This document shows positions 34,052 through 42,847 of a stretch of 64,000 bases of DNA, piece by piece. The notes below the pieces were generated by a model that had not been told where the DNA came from, searched no databases, and saw only the letters and a list, made by a program, of their open reading frames with translations. A program made the translations under genes and the position numbers. Source of the DNA: Alkalihalophilus pseudofirmus (GTDB taxonomy: Bacteria > Bacillota > Bacilli > Bacillales > Bacillaceae_D); the NCBI RefSeq assembly GCF_029094545.1, contig NZ_CP117835.1, forward strand, positions 124,001 to 188,000, read 5' to 3'. Position 1 is the stretch's first letter, and each line of letters starts with the position of its first letter.

Positions 34052-34899
34052 AACATCGGTATATGATTGGGACACCATTTGAAAAAACGGCCTTACATCC
34101 TGTAGACCTCTTTATTCCTTCCGGTTCATTTACTGCCATAATTGGCCATACAGGATCAGGTAAGTCTACTCTTATTCAGCATATTAATGGACTCCTTAAG
34201 CCAAGTGCAGGAGAGATTGTAATCGGTAAATTTAAACTGAATGCTGATAAAAAGAATAAGCAGCCGTTACGAAATTTAAGGCAGCAGGTTGGTCTTGTTT
34301 TTCAATACCCTGAGCATCAGTTGTTTGAAGAAACAGTGGCTAAGGATATTTGTTTTGGGCCGATGAATTACGGAGTAACTGAAGAAGCGGCTATGCGCCG
34401 GGTGCGTGAGCTTCTGCCTCTTGTAGGGCTAAATGAAGATGTACTTGAGTCGTCTCCTTTTCAATTAAGCGGCGGACAGATGCGGCGGGTAGCGATAGCT
34501 GGAGTCCTTGCCATACGACCTTCTGTGCTTGTATTAGATGAGCCGACAGCTGGCCTTGACCCAGAAGGAAGAGTCCAGATGCTTGAGCTCTTTAATAATT
34601 ATCATAAGGAATATGGCACGACAACGATTCTTGTTACTCACAGCATGGAGGATGCAGCGAAATATGCTGATCATTTAGTGGTAATGAATAACGGGAAGAT
34701 TGAGATGTCTGGCAGCCGTGATGAAGTGTTTAAGGAGTCTGAGCGTCTTAGTGAGATAGGGCTTGATTTGCCTGACACTGTTCGACTGCTGGCTCAAGTG
34801 AAAAAGAAGTTTAACCTTACTGAGGTTCCTCTGCTTTTTGAAAAAGAAGAAGTGGCTGCATTTCTAGCAGACCTTCTTCACGAGAAAGGAGAGGGCTGA
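34027..34899 (+). CDS. ecfA2: ECF transporter ATPase subunit A2 (CbiO2)
   Basis: A 290-residue partner ATPase. Walker [10 protein letters not shown] (about 40-48), [15 protein letters not shown], signature [13 protein letters not shown], Walker [13 protein letters not shown] and H-loop LVTHSME are all intact, so both heterodimer sites look active. Translation starts inside the ecfA1 3' end with GGAGAG as SD. ecfT begins two bases after its stop, giving a tight three-gene unit. Confidence 0.95.
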   Translation: MDISFKGVEHRYMIGTPFEKTALHPVDLFIPSGSFTAIIGHTGSGKSTLIQHINGLLKPSAGEIVIGKFKLNADKKNKQPLRNLRQQVGLVFQYPEHQLFEETVAKDICFGPMNYGVTEEAAMRRVRELLPLVGLNEDVLESSPFQLSGGQMRRVAIAGVLAIRPSVLVLDEPTAGLDPEGRVQMLELFNNYHKEYGTTTILVTHSMEDAAKYADHLVVMNNGKIEMSGSRDEVFKESERLSEIGLDLPDTVRLLAQVKKKFNLTEVPLLFEKEEVAAFLADLLHEKGEG

Positions 34900-34901
34900 T
34901 C

Positions 34902-35702
34902 ATGTTTCAAAATGTAATTATCGGCCAGTATGTGCAGGGTAATTCCTTTTTGCATAAACTTGATCCTCGTTCAAAGCTGATTAGTGTCTTTATTTTATTA
35001 ATCATCATTTTCTTTGCTGATAACTGGTTTTCAAGCTTATTGCTAGTAGGGTTAACTGTCATGTTAATGGCTATCTCAAAGGTTCCGCTTTTATTTTTAT
35101 ATCGCGGGCTCAGGCCGATTTTATGGTTAGTGTTGTTCACTCTCATTCTCCATATCCTCTTGACAAAAGAGGGGCCTGTCCTGATGACGCTCGGTCCGAT
35201 CGCCATTCATGAGGGCGGTGTAATGAACGGGTTATTTATTGCTACGAGACTGTTAACGCTTGTGATGCTGACATCATTGATCACATTAACAACGAGTCCG
35301 ATTGATTTAACAGATGGGCTAGAGTCTTTGTTTACCCCGCTTAAAAAAGTTGGGCTGCCGGCACATGAGCTTGCTTTAATGATGTCGATTGCTCTCCGGT
35401 TTATCCCAACCTTTATGCAAGAGACGGAAAAGATCTTAAAAGCGCAGATGGCCCGCGGGGTGGATTTTAGTTCTGGTCCGATTTCTAAGCGGGTAAAAGC
35501 ACTGCTTCCGCTTCTCGTACCGTTGTTTATCAGTGCGTTTAAGAGAGCAGAGGACTTAGCTCTTGCAATGGAAGCGCGCGGCTACAGGGGCGGTGAAGGC
35601 CGTACGAAGCTAAGAGTGTTGATGTGGAATGGCAAGGACTCTTTTGTCGTCGTGGCGGCTGTGGTGATTGGCGTTGGAATTATATTGTTACGAAACGGGT
35701 AG
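34902..35702 (+). CDS. ecfT: ECF transporter transmembrane subunit EcfT
   Basis: A 266-residue membrane scaffold linking the two ATPases to interchangeable S subunits. Hydrophobic spans occur at about 27-62, 70-86, 103-128 and 240-260. Both Ala-Arg-Gly coupling motifs are present (QMARGVDF about 183-190, EARGYRGG about 223-230). The N-terminus [19 protein letters not shown] is typical. The stop codon overlaps the truA SD. Confidence 0.94.
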   Translation: MFQNVIIGQYVQGNSFLHKLDPRSKLISVFILLIIIFFADNWFSSLLLVGLTVMLMAISKVPLLFLYRGLRPILWLVLFTLILHILLTKEGPVLMTLGPIAIHEGGVMNGLFIATRLLTLVMLTSLITLTTSPIDLTDGLESLFTPLKKVGLPAHELALMMSIALRFIPTFMQETEKILKAQMARGVDFSSGPISKRVKALLPLLVPLFISAFKRAEDLALAMEARGYRGGEGRTKLRVLMWNGKDSFVVVAAVVIGVGIILLRNG

Positions 35703-35712
35703 GTGAAGCGAA

Positions 35713-36456
35713 TTGAACCGTATAGCATGTGTCATCTCGTATGATGGAACGAACTTTTCAGGCTATCAAGTCCAGCCGAATAAACGAACCGTACAAATAG
35801 AGATCGAGCAAGCCTTAAAACGTGTGCATAAAGGACAAGAGGTAAGTGTCACTGCCTCTGGCCGTACCGATGCAGGTGTTCATGCCAAAGGCCAAGTCAT
35901 TCATTTTGACAGCCCGTTTCGTATTCCTGAAGCCCAATGGCCTAAAGCATTAAATGCATGTCTGCCTGATGATATTCGAGTGCTTTCTGCGCGCTATGCA
36001 GAGAAGGATTTTCATGCGAGATATCATACAACAGGCAAGGAGTATCGCTATCGTGTGCTGAATGCAGAAGATCCTGATGTATTCAGACGGCATCATACAG
36101 CACATGTCTCGTACGCGCTTGATATTGATAAAATGAGACAGGCAGCGGCTTATTTAATTGGCACTCATGACTTCAGCGCGTTTTGTGCAGCAAATACAAG
36201 TGTCATAGATAAAGTGCGCACTCTTTACGCAGTCGACATTAACGTACACGAAGATGAACTGCATTTTATTTTGCGCGGGAATGGCTTTCTCTACAATATG
36301 GTTCGGATTATTGTCGGCACGCTGCTTGAGGTTGGCTACGGCAAGAGAACAGCAGAGAGTGTGGATACAGCACTTCGTACGTGCAAGCGGGATGATGCTG
36401 GAAAAACAGCTCCTCCACAGGGACTTTATCTATGGTCCGTACAATATAATGACTGA
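35713..36456 (+). CDS. truA: tRNA pseudouridine(38-40) synthase
   Basis: A 247-residue enzyme that isomerises uridines 38-40 in the tRNA anticodon arm. The catalytic Asp is in the GRTDAGVHAKGQVIHF motif (about 51-66). KEYRYRVL, GTHDFSAFCA and GFLYNMVRIIVGTLLEVG are also conserved. TTG start at 35713 with AGGTGA overlapping the ecfT stop. It is 200 bases before the L13 gene, which has its own promoter. Confidence 0.95.
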   Translation: MNRIACVISYDGTNFSGYQVQPNKRTVQIEIEQALKRVHKGQEVSVTASGRTDAGVHAKGQVIHFDSPFRIPEAQWPKALNACLPDDIRVLSARYAEKDFHARYHTTGKEYRYRVLNAEDPDVFRRHHTAHVSYALDIDKMRQAAAYLIGTHDFSAFCAANTSVIDKVRTLYAVDINVHEDELHFILRGNGFLYNMVRIIVGTLLEVGYGKRTAESVDTALRTCKRDDAGKTAPPQGLYLWSVQYND

Positions 36457-36512
36457 AATAAGTTTTCCAGAAAAAAACTTTCTAAAACAACGAACCCTAG
36501 TGTAACAAATTG

Positions 36513-36541
36513 TTGACATTGGGTTTTGATTATTATATGAT
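36513..36541 (+). promoter_or_regulatory. SigA-type promoter for rplM-rpsI
   Basis: Consensus TTGACA (36513-36518) and TATGAT (36536-36541) have a 17-base spacer. The start is expected at about 36548, at the 5' edge of the L13 leader. Confidence 0.88.
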
Positions 36542-36548
36542 GTTAGAT

Positions 36549-36592
36549 GGTAATTCTAACACCCACTAGCCCCGGGTAGTAGAATGTTACAA
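36549..36592 (+). ncRNA. Ribosomal protein L13 leader
   Basis: This compact element has the known Firmicute L13-leader form: GTAA with TTAC and TTCTA with TAGAA form the stem, while ACCC (about 36560-36563) can pair with GGGT (36574-36577) in the loop. L13 is thought to bind it and repress rplM-rpsI. Confidence 0.85.
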
Positions 36593-36656
36593 GAGACTTT
36601 GGATTTAACACACTTGATTTTAAATTTGAAAGTGAACGTATTTAGGAGGGAAATTC

Positions 36657-37094
36657 ATGCGTACAACATATATGGCAAAGCCAAACGAAGTTGAGCGTAA
36701 GTGGTTTGTAGTAGACGCTGAAGGCCAAACTCTTGGTCGTCTAGCTTCTGAAGTTGCTTCTATCCTTCGTGGTAAGCACAAACCAACTTACACTCCGCAC
36801 GTTGACACTGGTGACCACGTGATCATCATCAACGCAGAGAAAATTGAACTAACAGGTAACAAATTAAACGACAAGATTTACTACCGTCACACAAATCACC
36901 CAGGTGGTTTAAAGATGACTAAAGCTGCTGATATGCGTGCTAACAAGCCTGAGCGTATGCTTGAGCTTGCTATCAAAGGAATGCTTCCTAAGAACACGCT
37001 TGGACGTAAGCAAGGTATGAAACTTCATGTTTATGCTGGAAGTGAACACAAACAACAAGCTCAAAAACCAGAAGTTTACGAACTTCGCGGTTAA
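36657..37094 (+). CDS. rplM: 50S ribosomal protein L13
   Basis: A 145-residue early-assembly L13. [43 protein letters not shown] and the C-terminal [22 protein letters not shown] are diagnostic. SD TAGGAGGG. Preceded by its own promoter and leader RNA, and cotranscribed with rpsI 20 bases downstream. Confidence 0.97.
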   Translation: MRTTYMAKPNEVERKWFVVDAEGQTLGRLASEVASILRGKHKPTYTPHVDTGDHVIIINAEKIELTGNKLNDKIYYRHTNHPGGLKMTKAADMRANKPERMLELAIKGMLPKNTLGRKQGMKLHVYAGSEHKQQAQKPEVYELRG

Positions 37095-37114
37095 TCGATA
37101 GGGAGGTTATTATC

Positions 37115-37507
37115 TTGGCACAAGTACAATACTACGGTACAGGTCGCCGTAAGCACTCTGTTGCGCGCGTACGTTTAGTACCAGGTGATGGTCGTATGAT
37201 CATTAACGGTCGTGAATTAGATGAATATTTCGGTCTTGATACTCTTAAGCTTATCGCTAAGCAACCACTAGTTGAAACTGGCGTTGAAGGTCAATATGAC
37301 GTTCACGTTAACGTTGACGGTGGTGGGTACACAGGACAAGCAGGCGCTATCCGTCACGGTGTAGCACGTGCACTACTTGAAGTAGATCCTGAAAACCGCA
37401 CATCTCTTAAGCGTGCTGGCTTCTTGACTCGTGATGCTCGTATGAAAGAGCGTAAGAAATACGGTCTTAAAGCAGCTCGTCGTGCACCTCAGTTCTCAAA
37501 ACGTTAA
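37115..37507 (+). CDS. rpsI: 30S ribosomal protein S9
   Basis: A 130-residue S9 whose C-terminal tail ([17 protein letters not shown], ending in the conserved Lys-Arg) reaches the P-site tRNA anticodon. [19 protein letters not shown] is the family N-terminus. The start is TTG with GGGAGG upstream. An intrinsic terminator follows. Confidence 0.97.
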   Translation: MAQVQYYGTGRRKHSVARVRLVPGDGRMIINGRELDEYFGLDTLKLIAKQPLVETGVEGQYDVHVNVDGGGYTGQAGAIRHGVARALLEVDPENRTSLKRAGFLTRDARMKERKKYGLKAARRAPQFSKR

Positions 37508-37518
37508 TATCGTTTTCA

Positions 37519-37551
37519 AAAACTCTCATCCAATTTGGGTGGGGGTTTTTT
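37519..37551 (+). terminator. Intrinsic terminator after rpsI
   Basis: An 11-bp stem with several G-U pairs (AACTCTCATCC with GGGTGGGGGTT, 5-base loop) is followed by TTTTTT. Confidence 0.9.
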
Positions 37552-37649
37552 GTTTGCTTAAATCCTTCATCTCCTGACAATTTTTCCACTGCATAGTGAC
37601 ATTTACATTCCTCATACTAATGGCAACATGATTTATGGGAGTGAGGAGA

Positions 37650-38087
37650 ATGGCAGTTGTATCTACCTTTTCAGAAAAAAGGCGCGAAAAGCAGTGGAAA
37701 TTTGAACGTGGGGTATTAAGGCAGCTCTCGTTAAAGCAGTTAAAAGAAGATGTGCATGAGCATTTTAAGCCAGTTGTTCCATTTTATTTCTTATCTCATC
37801 CTTTTTTACTTGATCCTTGTATGGACATGGCTATTGATGCTTACTTAGTGGGAGCAGAATACGGGAGGTTTGGCTACTTAGGAGAGTCCGTTTCAGAAGT
37901 CAAGGCAAGATGTGAAGATGAATTAACCGATATTTCCTTTTCCTTGTTTAACCTATTACAAGGGTGGAACGGGGATACAGATTATTTATTAGAGTCACTT
38001 AAAATTTCATCTGATGTCTTTATAGACCGTTGGTGGGAAAAAGGATTTAAAGAAGCAGAAAAACGCCACAGACTTAGACTTCATTAA
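37650..38087 (+). CDS. DUF2521 family protein (YbaK-like)
   Basis: A 145-residue cytosolic protein of unknown function, similar to B. subtilis YbaK in the same position before cwlD. Visible conserved parts are FERGVLRQLSLKQLKEDV, CMDMAIDAYLVGAEYGRFGYLGES (about 58-81) and the C-terminal FIDRWWEKGFKEAEKRHRLRL. No signal peptide, membrane span or catalytic motif is evident. The ATG at 37650 is used; another in-frame ATG at 37635 overlaps the SD region. Confidence 0.85.
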   Translation: MAVVSTFSEKRREKQWKFERGVLRQLSLKQLKEDVHEHFKPVVPFYFLSHPFLLDPCMDMAIDAYLVGAEYGRFGYLGESVSEVKARCEDELTDISFSLFNLLQGWNGDTDYLLESLKISSDVFIDRWWEKGFKEAEKRHRLRLH

Positions 38088-38092
38088 ACCAT

Positions 38093-38121
38093 TCATATTT
38101 TCCTCCTTGTCCCAATATATA
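38093..38121 (+). promoter_or_regulatory. Candidate SigE promoter for cwlD
   Basis: TCATATT (38093-38099) fits a SigE -35, and AATATATA (38114-38121) partly fits the CATAHAHT -10, with a 14-base spacer. cwlD is a sporulation gene in relatives, which supports the reading; the -10 lacks the leading C. Confidence 0.45.
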
Positions 38122-38149
38122 TGGGTAGGGATATAAAGGGGGAAGGCTG

Positions 38150-38863
38150 ATGATCAGGTGGATGAGAGGCATAGCGTTTGCGCTCAGTATAGTGGGACTG
38201 CTTTTTTTAATACAATATCAATTTATCAGTAAAGATTCGGCGACATGGCATCTGCCCTTATCAGGCAAGATTATAGTCGTTGACCCAGGCCATGGCGGGA
38301 TTGACGGAGGTGCCGTGTCAAAACAAGGTCTGCTTGAAAAAGAAGTTACATTAGCAATAAGCGAACACCTAAGAGATTATCTTCAAGAAGCAGGTGCACT
38401 TGTATTAATGACGAGAGAGGAAGACCGCGATTTAGCAGGGGAGGGAACAAAGAAAATCAGGCATCGTAAAATTGAGGATTTGAAAAGACGGGTTGAGATC
38501 GTCAATGAGTCAGAGGCCGATATGTTTGTGACCATCCACCTTAATGCGATTCCTTCACCAAAATGGAGCGGGGCACAAACGTTCTACCATCGCGCAATTC
38601 CTGAAAATGAAGGACTGGCCAAATTTGTGCAAGATCAAATTCGGACGAACTTAGAGAATACAGAAAGAATAGCTAAGCCTATTGATAATATTTTCTTATT
38701 AAAGAAAGCAGAAATCCCAGGGGTGTTAGTAGAGGCTGGATTCTTATCTCATCCAACAGAAGCGTCGATGCTGCAGACCGAGGCGTATCAAGATAAGGTC
38801 GCAGCTTCAATTTACCAAGGAATCATGAGATATTATACGAATGAAGAAGAACCTGTCTCATAA
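38150..38863 (+). CDS. cwlD: N-acetylmuramoyl-L-alanine amidase CwlD
   Basis: A 237-residue amidase_3 enzyme that, with PdaA, makes muramic-delta-lactam in spore cortex, the mark recognised by germination lytic enzymes. An N-terminal signal/anchor spans about 5-22. The zinc motif is VVDPGHGGIDGG (His about 48), with the downstream His in FVTIHLNAI and the catalytic Glu in VLVEAGFLSHPTEASML. Neighbours salA, gerD, kbaA and pdaB keep the Bacillus sporulation-gene order. Confidence 0.94.
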   Translation: MIRWMRGIAFALSIVGLLFLIQYQFISKDSATWHLPLSGKIIVVDPGHGGIDGGAVSKQGLLEKEVTLAISEHLRDYLQEAGALVLMTREEDRDLAGEGTKKIRHRKIEDLKRRVEIVNESEADMFVTIHLNAIPSPKWSGAQTFYHRAIPENEGLAKFVQDQIRTNLENTERIAKPIDNIFLLKKAEIPGVLVEAGFLSHPTEASMLQTEAYQDKVAASIYQGIMRYYTNEEEPVS

Positions 38864-38906
38864 TTCTAACGAGGTGGAAACGGATTCACGGTCCTTATGC
38901 AGAATA

Positions 38907-38915
38907 TGCTATACT
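38907..38915 (+). promoter_or_regulatory. Candidate extended -10 promoter for salA
   Basis: TGCTATACT (38907-38915) is an extended -10. The only -35 candidate, TTCACG at 38885-38890, has a long 19-base spacer, so confidence is limited. Confidence 0.5.
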
Positions 38916-38948
38916 AGGCATATAACTGGTTAAAGGATGGTGTTCATA

Positions 38949-40004
38949 TTGGTAACAGAAACGACAATTGTCGAAGCCTTAAAACGAGTCAAAGATCGTG
39001 ATTTAAATAAAAGCATCGTCGAAACTGGTGGTGTACGTGAAGTAAAGATTAAAGGCGGAAATGTCAGCGTCAAAATTGCTCTTGCCAAAACAGGCACAGC
39101 AGAACAAATGGAAGTGCAGCAGGAAGTAGTTAATGTATTAAAAGGAGAAGGGGCAGAATCTGTAGGCCTGCGCTTTGAAGAGCTGACAGAACAAGAGTTG
39201 AAGTCGGCTGGCGGATTAAAAGAAGCGGCATTTGAAGGCCCTTCTATTCTGGCTCCTGACAGTCCAACGACGTTTATTGCGGTAACAAGCGGTAAGGGCG
39301 GCGTTGGAAAGTCCACCGTATCTGTTAATGTGGCGACAACACTAGCTCGTCTTGGGAAGCGTGTCGGAATCATTGATGCAGATATCTATGGCTTTAGTGT
39401 GCCGGATATGATGGGAATTGAAGAGCGTCCCAAAGTCATTGCAGACCGTATTTATCCTGTAGAACGCTTTGGTGTAAAAGTTATTTCTATGGGCTTCTTT
39501 GTTGAAGATAATGCACCAGTGATCTGGCGCGGACCAATGCTTGGTAAAATGCTTAATCAGTTCTTTAGTGATATTGAGTGGGGCGAGCTTGATTACTTAA
39601 TCCTTGATTTGCCGCCGGGTACAGGTGATGTTGCCCTTGATTTACATACAATGCTTCCTCATTCAAAAGAAATTTTGGTGACAACGCCTCATGCTACAGC
39701 AGCCTTTGTAGCTGCACGTGCAGGTACAATGGCTATTAAAACACATCATGAAATTCTTGGTGTCGTTGAGAACATGGCATACTTTGAAAGCAAGACAACA
39801 GGAGAGAAAGAATATGTGTTTGGCCGCGGAGGCGGAGAACGTTTAGCAGAAGAGTTAAAAACAGATATTCTTGGCCAAATTCCTCTTGGACAACCTGACA
39901 TCGATGAAAACGATTTTGCGCCATCTATTTATGCTGAGGATCATCCAAATGGTCTAATTTATAAAGAAATTGCCGAGAAAATTATTGCAAAAATCGAAAA
40001 GTAA
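38949..40004 (+). CDS. salA: Mrp/ApbC-type P-loop ATPase (SalA)
   Basis: A 351-residue MinD/Mrp-family protein. An N-terminal DUF59/MIP18-like domain (about 1-85, with VKIALAKTGTAEQMEVQQEVVNVLKG) precedes a deviant Walker A SGKGGVGKST (about 114-123) and Walker B-type LDLPPGTGDVALDL. The CxxC pair that many Mrp iron-sulphur carriers have near the C-terminus is absent, as in B. subtilis SalA, which is described as a regulator of scoC and exoprotease expression. The TTG at 38949 has AAGGATG nine bases upstream. It is convergent with gerD. Confidence 0.88.
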   Translation: MVTETTIVEALKRVKDRDLNKSIVETGGVREVKIKGGNVSVKIALAKTGTAEQMEVQQEVVNVLKGEGAESVGLRFEELTEQELKSAGGLKEAAFEGPSILAPDSPTTFIAVTSGKGGVGKSTVSVNVATTLARLGKRVGIIDADIYGFSVPDMMGIEERPKVIADRIYPVERFGVKVISMGFFVEDNAPVIWRGPMLGKMLNQFFSDIEWGELDYLILDLPPGTGDVALDLHTMLPHSKEILVTTPHATAAFVAARAGTMAIKTHHEILGVVENMAYFESKTTGEKEYVFGRGGGERLAEELKTDILGQIPLGQPDIDENDFAPSIYAEDHPNGLIYKEIAEKIIAKIEK

Positions 40005-40033
40005 AAAAAGAAGCCGCTTTGGCTTCTTTTTTT
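40003..40033. terminator. Bidirectional terminator between salA and gerD
   Basis: AAAAAAAGAAGCC and GGCTTCTTTTTTT flank the loop GCTTT, with a T run on either strand. It serves the convergent salA and gerD genes and overlaps both gene ends. Confidence 0.93.
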
Positions 40034-40691
40034 ATCCACCTGAAGATTGCTCGCCGCTTCCACTGCCACCGCCGCCTTCTTCTTGTTGCTGTTCCTCTTG
40101 CTGTTTCTTCTCTTCCTCTGCTTTGGCTGGATCTTGTTTCTTCATTTGCTCCTCAGCAACACTGCCTAAGATCTCACTAATTTTTGCAACGAAATAAGGA
40201 CTCTCAAAGGCCTCAGACATAACAGTCATCACTTGCTGGCGGTATTCCTTTGACTTCATAACCTCAAGCACCGTTTCTTCCATTTCGGGATTTTGCAGAA
40301 CGGTGATCATCATGCCTTGGTATTCAGGGTCTTTCATTAAACCTTTTAGCATCTTTTCATTTTCAGTCTGCATGCTTTCTGCAAAAGTTTTTGCAAACTC
40401 AGGATCACGCATCACTTCTTGCCAAAAAGCTCGTCCTTTTTCAGAGGTTAAGGTTTCTTGGATCGTTTCTTTCACATACGCATTGTCCATTACAAGCTCA
40501 TGACGCATTTCTTCTTCGTTCATAATTTCTTGAATCGCTTGCTTGCCCTCATCGGTCTTAAGCATATCGACCATCATCTTTTTAGTACCTTCATAATCTG
40601 TATTATTGCCACCGCTTCCTTCAGCAGTTGCGCAGCTTATTAGTGTAAGTATAGCTGAGCATACAATCAACCCATGAAGAAATTTTTTCAT
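40032..40691 (-). CDS. gerD: Spore germination lipoprotein GerD
   Basis: A 219-residue spore inner-membrane lipoprotein needed to cluster germinant receptors into the germinosome. The signal peptide ends with lipobox LISC and modified Cys20. The middle is helical and acidic with repeated MKDPEYQ/MRDPEF-type segments (about 50-175), and the tail is a low-complexity Glu/Gln then Gly/Ser stretch (about 185-219). A good SigG-type promoter lies upstream, consistent with forespore expression. Strong SD GAAGGAGGTG. Confidence 0.93.
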   Translation of the reverse strand: MKKFLHGLIVCSAILTLISCATAEGSGGNNTDYEGTKKMMVDMLKTDEGKQAIQEIMNEEEMRHELVMDNAYVKETIQETLTSEKGRAFWQEVMRDPEFAKTFAESMQTENEKMLKGLMKDPEYQGMMITVLQNPEMEETVLEVMKSKEYRQQVMTVMSEAFESPYFVAKISEILGSVAEEQMKKQDPAKAEEEKKQQEEQQQEEGGGGSGSGEQSSGG

Positions 40692-40721
40692 GACAGCTGC
40701 TCACCTCCTTCGCTTTGTCAT

Positions 40722-40751
40722 TAATTTGAGATATTTATTAAAAAAATATGC
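40722..40751 (-). promoter_or_regulatory. Candidate SigG promoter for gerD
   Basis: On the minus strand GCATA (-35, gHATR consensus) and CAAATTA (-10, one mismatch to CATNNTA) are separated by 18 bases. gerD is forespore-expressed in relatives. Confidence 0.55.
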
Positions 40752-40836
40752 ATGAGTAACAGTGAACAACTAGCATTTTTTAATCCTGATTGATACAATC
40801 ATGACAGTATGTTTAACGATTTTGGAGGAAATGCCA

Positions 40837-41442
40837 GTGAATAGTCGGAAAGTGGTATATTTATTTTTTTCTACATTGCTTGTAGGAAGTTTAAGTGGAG
40901 CAATTGTTGGCTTTATTATTGATTTTGATGTGTATACAGGCGGGGACATTACAAATATGGTAGTCGGGCTCATTTGGCTGCTTGGGATCAGTGCGGCATT
41001 TAGCTTAGTAAGTCAAATGGGCTTCTTTGCCTACTTGACGCTGCACCGCTTTGGACTCGGTTTATTTAAATCGGCTAGGCTTTGGAACAGAATACAAGTG
41101 GTTCTGATTGCGTTTGTCATTTTTGATTTAATTTATCTGCGGTATATTGCCTTTGCAACAGAAGGTGAGACGATTCTGAACTATACCATTATGCCGGTTT
41201 TACTGTTAGCATATGGGCTAGTCATTGCTTACCTTAAAGCAAAAGATACAAATCAAGGAGCATTTATTCCAGCTTTATTTTTCATCGTGGTTGTTACAAC
41301 GATTGAATGGGTGCCAGCCCTAACGGTAAATGACCCTAAATGGTTATGGATGTATTTTGCACCGCTTATCTCAGCAAATACATGGCAGCTGCTTACTCTT
41401 CATAAGCTGACAAATCAACCAAATACGAAAGCTCGAGCATAG
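40837..41442 (+). CDS. kbaA: KinB-signalling pathway activation protein KbaA
   Basis: A 201-residue integral membrane protein with about six spans (for example 8-28, 40-62, 85-102, 115-135, 145-160). It matches KbaA, which is required for activation of the sporulation kinase KinB in B. subtilis; the motif FSLVSQMGFFAYLTLHRFGLGLF is the clearest family mark. The GTG at 40837 is preferred because GGAGGA lies seven bases upstream; ATG 40831 is too close to the SD. Convergent with pdaB across a shared terminator. Confidence 0.88.
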   Translation: MNSRKVVYLFFSTLLVGSLSGAIVGFIIDFDVYTGGDITNMVVGLIWLLGISAAFSLVSQMGFFAYLTLHRFGLGLFKSARLWNRIQVVLIAFVIFDLIYLRYIAFATEGETILNYTIMPVLLLAYGLVIAYLKAKDTNQGAFIPALFFIVVVTTIEWVPALTVNDPKWLWMYFAPLISANTWQLLTLHKLTNQPNTKARA

Positions 41443-41459
41443 TCGCTCGAGCTTTTTTT
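41428..41459. terminator. Terminator between kbaA and pdaB
   Basis: AAAGCTCGAGC pairs perfectly with GCTCGAGCTTT around a 6-base loop, followed by TTTT on the plus strand. The 5' arm lies inside the kbaA coding end. It could also act weakly for pdaB. Confidence 0.9.
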
Positions 41460-41463
41460 ATTT

Positions 41464-42225
41464 CTATTTAATTTCTTCGCTTTCAGCTTCAGTGCTTGCC
41501 ATCAGTTCTTCAACTGAAATAAAAGTAAAACCTTTTTCTTTTAATTGATCAATAACGATAGGGAGGGCTTTATCAGTCTGCTTTACAGAATCTGATGCAT
41601 GGAACAAAAGAACGTCTCCGGATGTCGTGTTGTTTACGACATTATCTACAATGACATCGACTCCTGGATTTTGATAGTCAAGAGAATCCACGCTCCAATG
41701 TACAACACTGTAATCTTGTTTTTCAGCAAGGGCCAGGATTCGTTTATCAAAAGCCCCATTTGGCGGTCTAAGCAACGTTGGCTTTTCGCCAGCTAATTCA
41801 GTAAGAACTTGTTTACTCCTCACTAGATCTTTCCTCACCTTTTCATCTTCCCATGAAGTATAGCTCTTATATTGATAGCCATGGCTTCCGATTAAATGAC
41901 CGGCCTCTTTAATTTGCTTTACTAAATCCGGATACCGCTCGGCCCAGGATGCAGAGACAAAGAACGTTGCTTGATCAACACCCTTTTGAGTTAACACATC
42001 AAGGATCGGGCCAACCTGTTTATCTCCCCAGCTTAAGTTAAATGTGAGTGCGATACGGTTATCATCTGTCTCCGCTTTGTAAAACGCCTGTGGTCCTTCT
42101 GATGTTGAAAAAACAGGAAGCTGGGCTCGTTCGATATATAAGAACCCTGCAGCAAAAAGTGCCATAACAATAATTAAAGATAATTGCTTCATACGTTTCG
42201 CATGAATGACCCAAATAAACTTCAT
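41464..42225 (-). CDS. pdaB: Polysaccharide deacetylase-family sporulation protein PdaB
   Basis: A 253-residue membrane-anchored NodB-domain protein; a hydrophobic anchor spans about 14-30. PdaB is required to maintain spores after late sporulation in B. subtilis. NodB motifs visible: TFNLSWGD (61-68), IGSHGYQY, LLRPPNGAF and LLFHASDS. The first motif, usually TFDD with a catalytic aspartate, reads Asn63 here, and B. subtilis as I recall has TFDIS, so deacetylase activity is doubtful. A near-consensus SigE promoter lies upstream. Confidence 0.92.
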   Translation of the reverse strand: MKFIWVIHAKRMKQLSLIIVMALFAAGFLYIERAQLPVFSTSEGPQAFYKAETDDNRIALTFNLSWGDKQVGPILDVLTQKGVDQATFFVSASWAERYPDLVKQIKEAGHLIGSHGYQYKSYTSWEDEKVRKDLVRSKQVLTELAGEKPTLLRPPNGAFDKRILALAEKQDYSVVHWSVDSLDYQNPGVDVIVDNVVNNTTSGDVLLFHASDSVKQTDKALPIVIDQLKEKGFTFISVEELMASTEAESEEIK

Positions 42226-42256
42226 TAATTATCCCCCTCGTCCACCTTTTAGGATA

Positions 42257-42284
42257 AATTTATGCAAAGTATTAAAACATATGA
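42257..42284 (-). promoter_or_regulatory. Candidate SigE promoter for pdaB
   Basis: Minus-strand CATAAATT fits the SigE -10 consensus CATAHAHT exactly, with TCATAT 14 bases upstream as the -35. pdaB is a mother-cell gene in relatives. Confidence 0.65.
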
Positions 42285-42398
42285 ATAAAAACATTAGGTT
42301 TAGAAAACAATTTAGTTAGATGGCACTTGTAAGATATAACCAATTAAAGAAAACGAGTAGATAATGCTGTTGAGTCTCTAAAGGTTGAGGTGTTGCTT

Positions 42399-42626
42399 GT
42401 GTTAGGTTTTTTGTTAAATAGTAAAGAAGTAATTGAAGTGGAATACATGTTGAAAAGAGAGATGGAAGAGCTCTTACTAGATCTATCCGACCCGAGAATA
42501 GATGAGGTCGTCAAAAAAGCAATGGAAGAAAAGTATCAAATTGTGTACGGCATCTATAAACGGTTTGTCCCTCCAAATGAGCGAATGAAATACATGCTTC
42601 AAAAAAATAAGAAACATACCCAGTGA
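42399..42626 (+). CDS. Small conserved hypothetical protein
   Basis: A 75-residue protein with no signal or membrane span. It is charged and probably helical (KEVIEVEYMLKREMEELLLDLSD, then DEVVKKAMEEKYQIVYGIYKRFVPPNERMKYML). The GTG at 42399 has GAGGTG six bases upstream; an in-frame GTG at 42390 is also possible. It lies alone between divergent pdaB and the rRNA operon and has its own terminator. I recall similar short proteins in other bacilli, but no function. Confidence 0.75.
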   Translation: MLGFLLNSKEVIEVEYMLKREMEELLLDLSDPRIDEVVKKAMEEKYQIVYGIYKRFVPPNERMKYMLQKNKKHTQ

Positions 42627-42656
42627 AAGGGGGAGGCATTGCCTTCCTTTTTCTTT
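42625..42656 (+). terminator. Terminator after the small hypothetical gene
   Basis: GGGAGGC (42631-42637) pairs with GCCTTCC (42641-42647), extended by AAAGG with T residues, followed by TTTTTC. It protects the rrn promoters from upstream transcription. Confidence 0.85.
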
Positions 42657-42706
42657 TGCCTTAATTCACTATATGAATGAATAGAAGAAAAATCATTAAA
42701 AAATCG

Positions 42707-42735
42707 TTGACTTCAAAAAATGGACATGCTATATT
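42707..42735 (+). promoter_or_regulatory. rRNA operon promoter P1
   Basis: TTGACT (42707-42712) and TATATT (42730-42735) have a 17-base spacer, with A-rich sequence just upstream. Confidence 0.85.
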
Positions 42736-42791
42736 AGTACATACCGCAAGGGAACAACAAACAACATTGAAAAATATTTCAAAAAAGGTTG

Positions 42792-42820
42792 TTGACTTCC
42801 ACGTAAAGATGCGGTAAGAT
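42792..42820 (+). promoter_or_regulatory. rRNA operon promoter P2
   Basis: TTGACT (42792-42797) and TAAGAT (42815-42820) have a 17-base spacer, 85 bases after P1, the normal tandem arrangement of Bacillus rrn operons. An A tract (UP-element-like) precedes it. Confidence 0.88.
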
Positions 42821-42847
42821 AACTAAGTCGCCAACGAGCGACGGACA

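Noticed and set aside
33201-35702. Substrate-specific importer
   Set aside because: Only the shared EcfA1-EcfA2-EcfT module is encoded; without an S subunit no substrate can be assigned.
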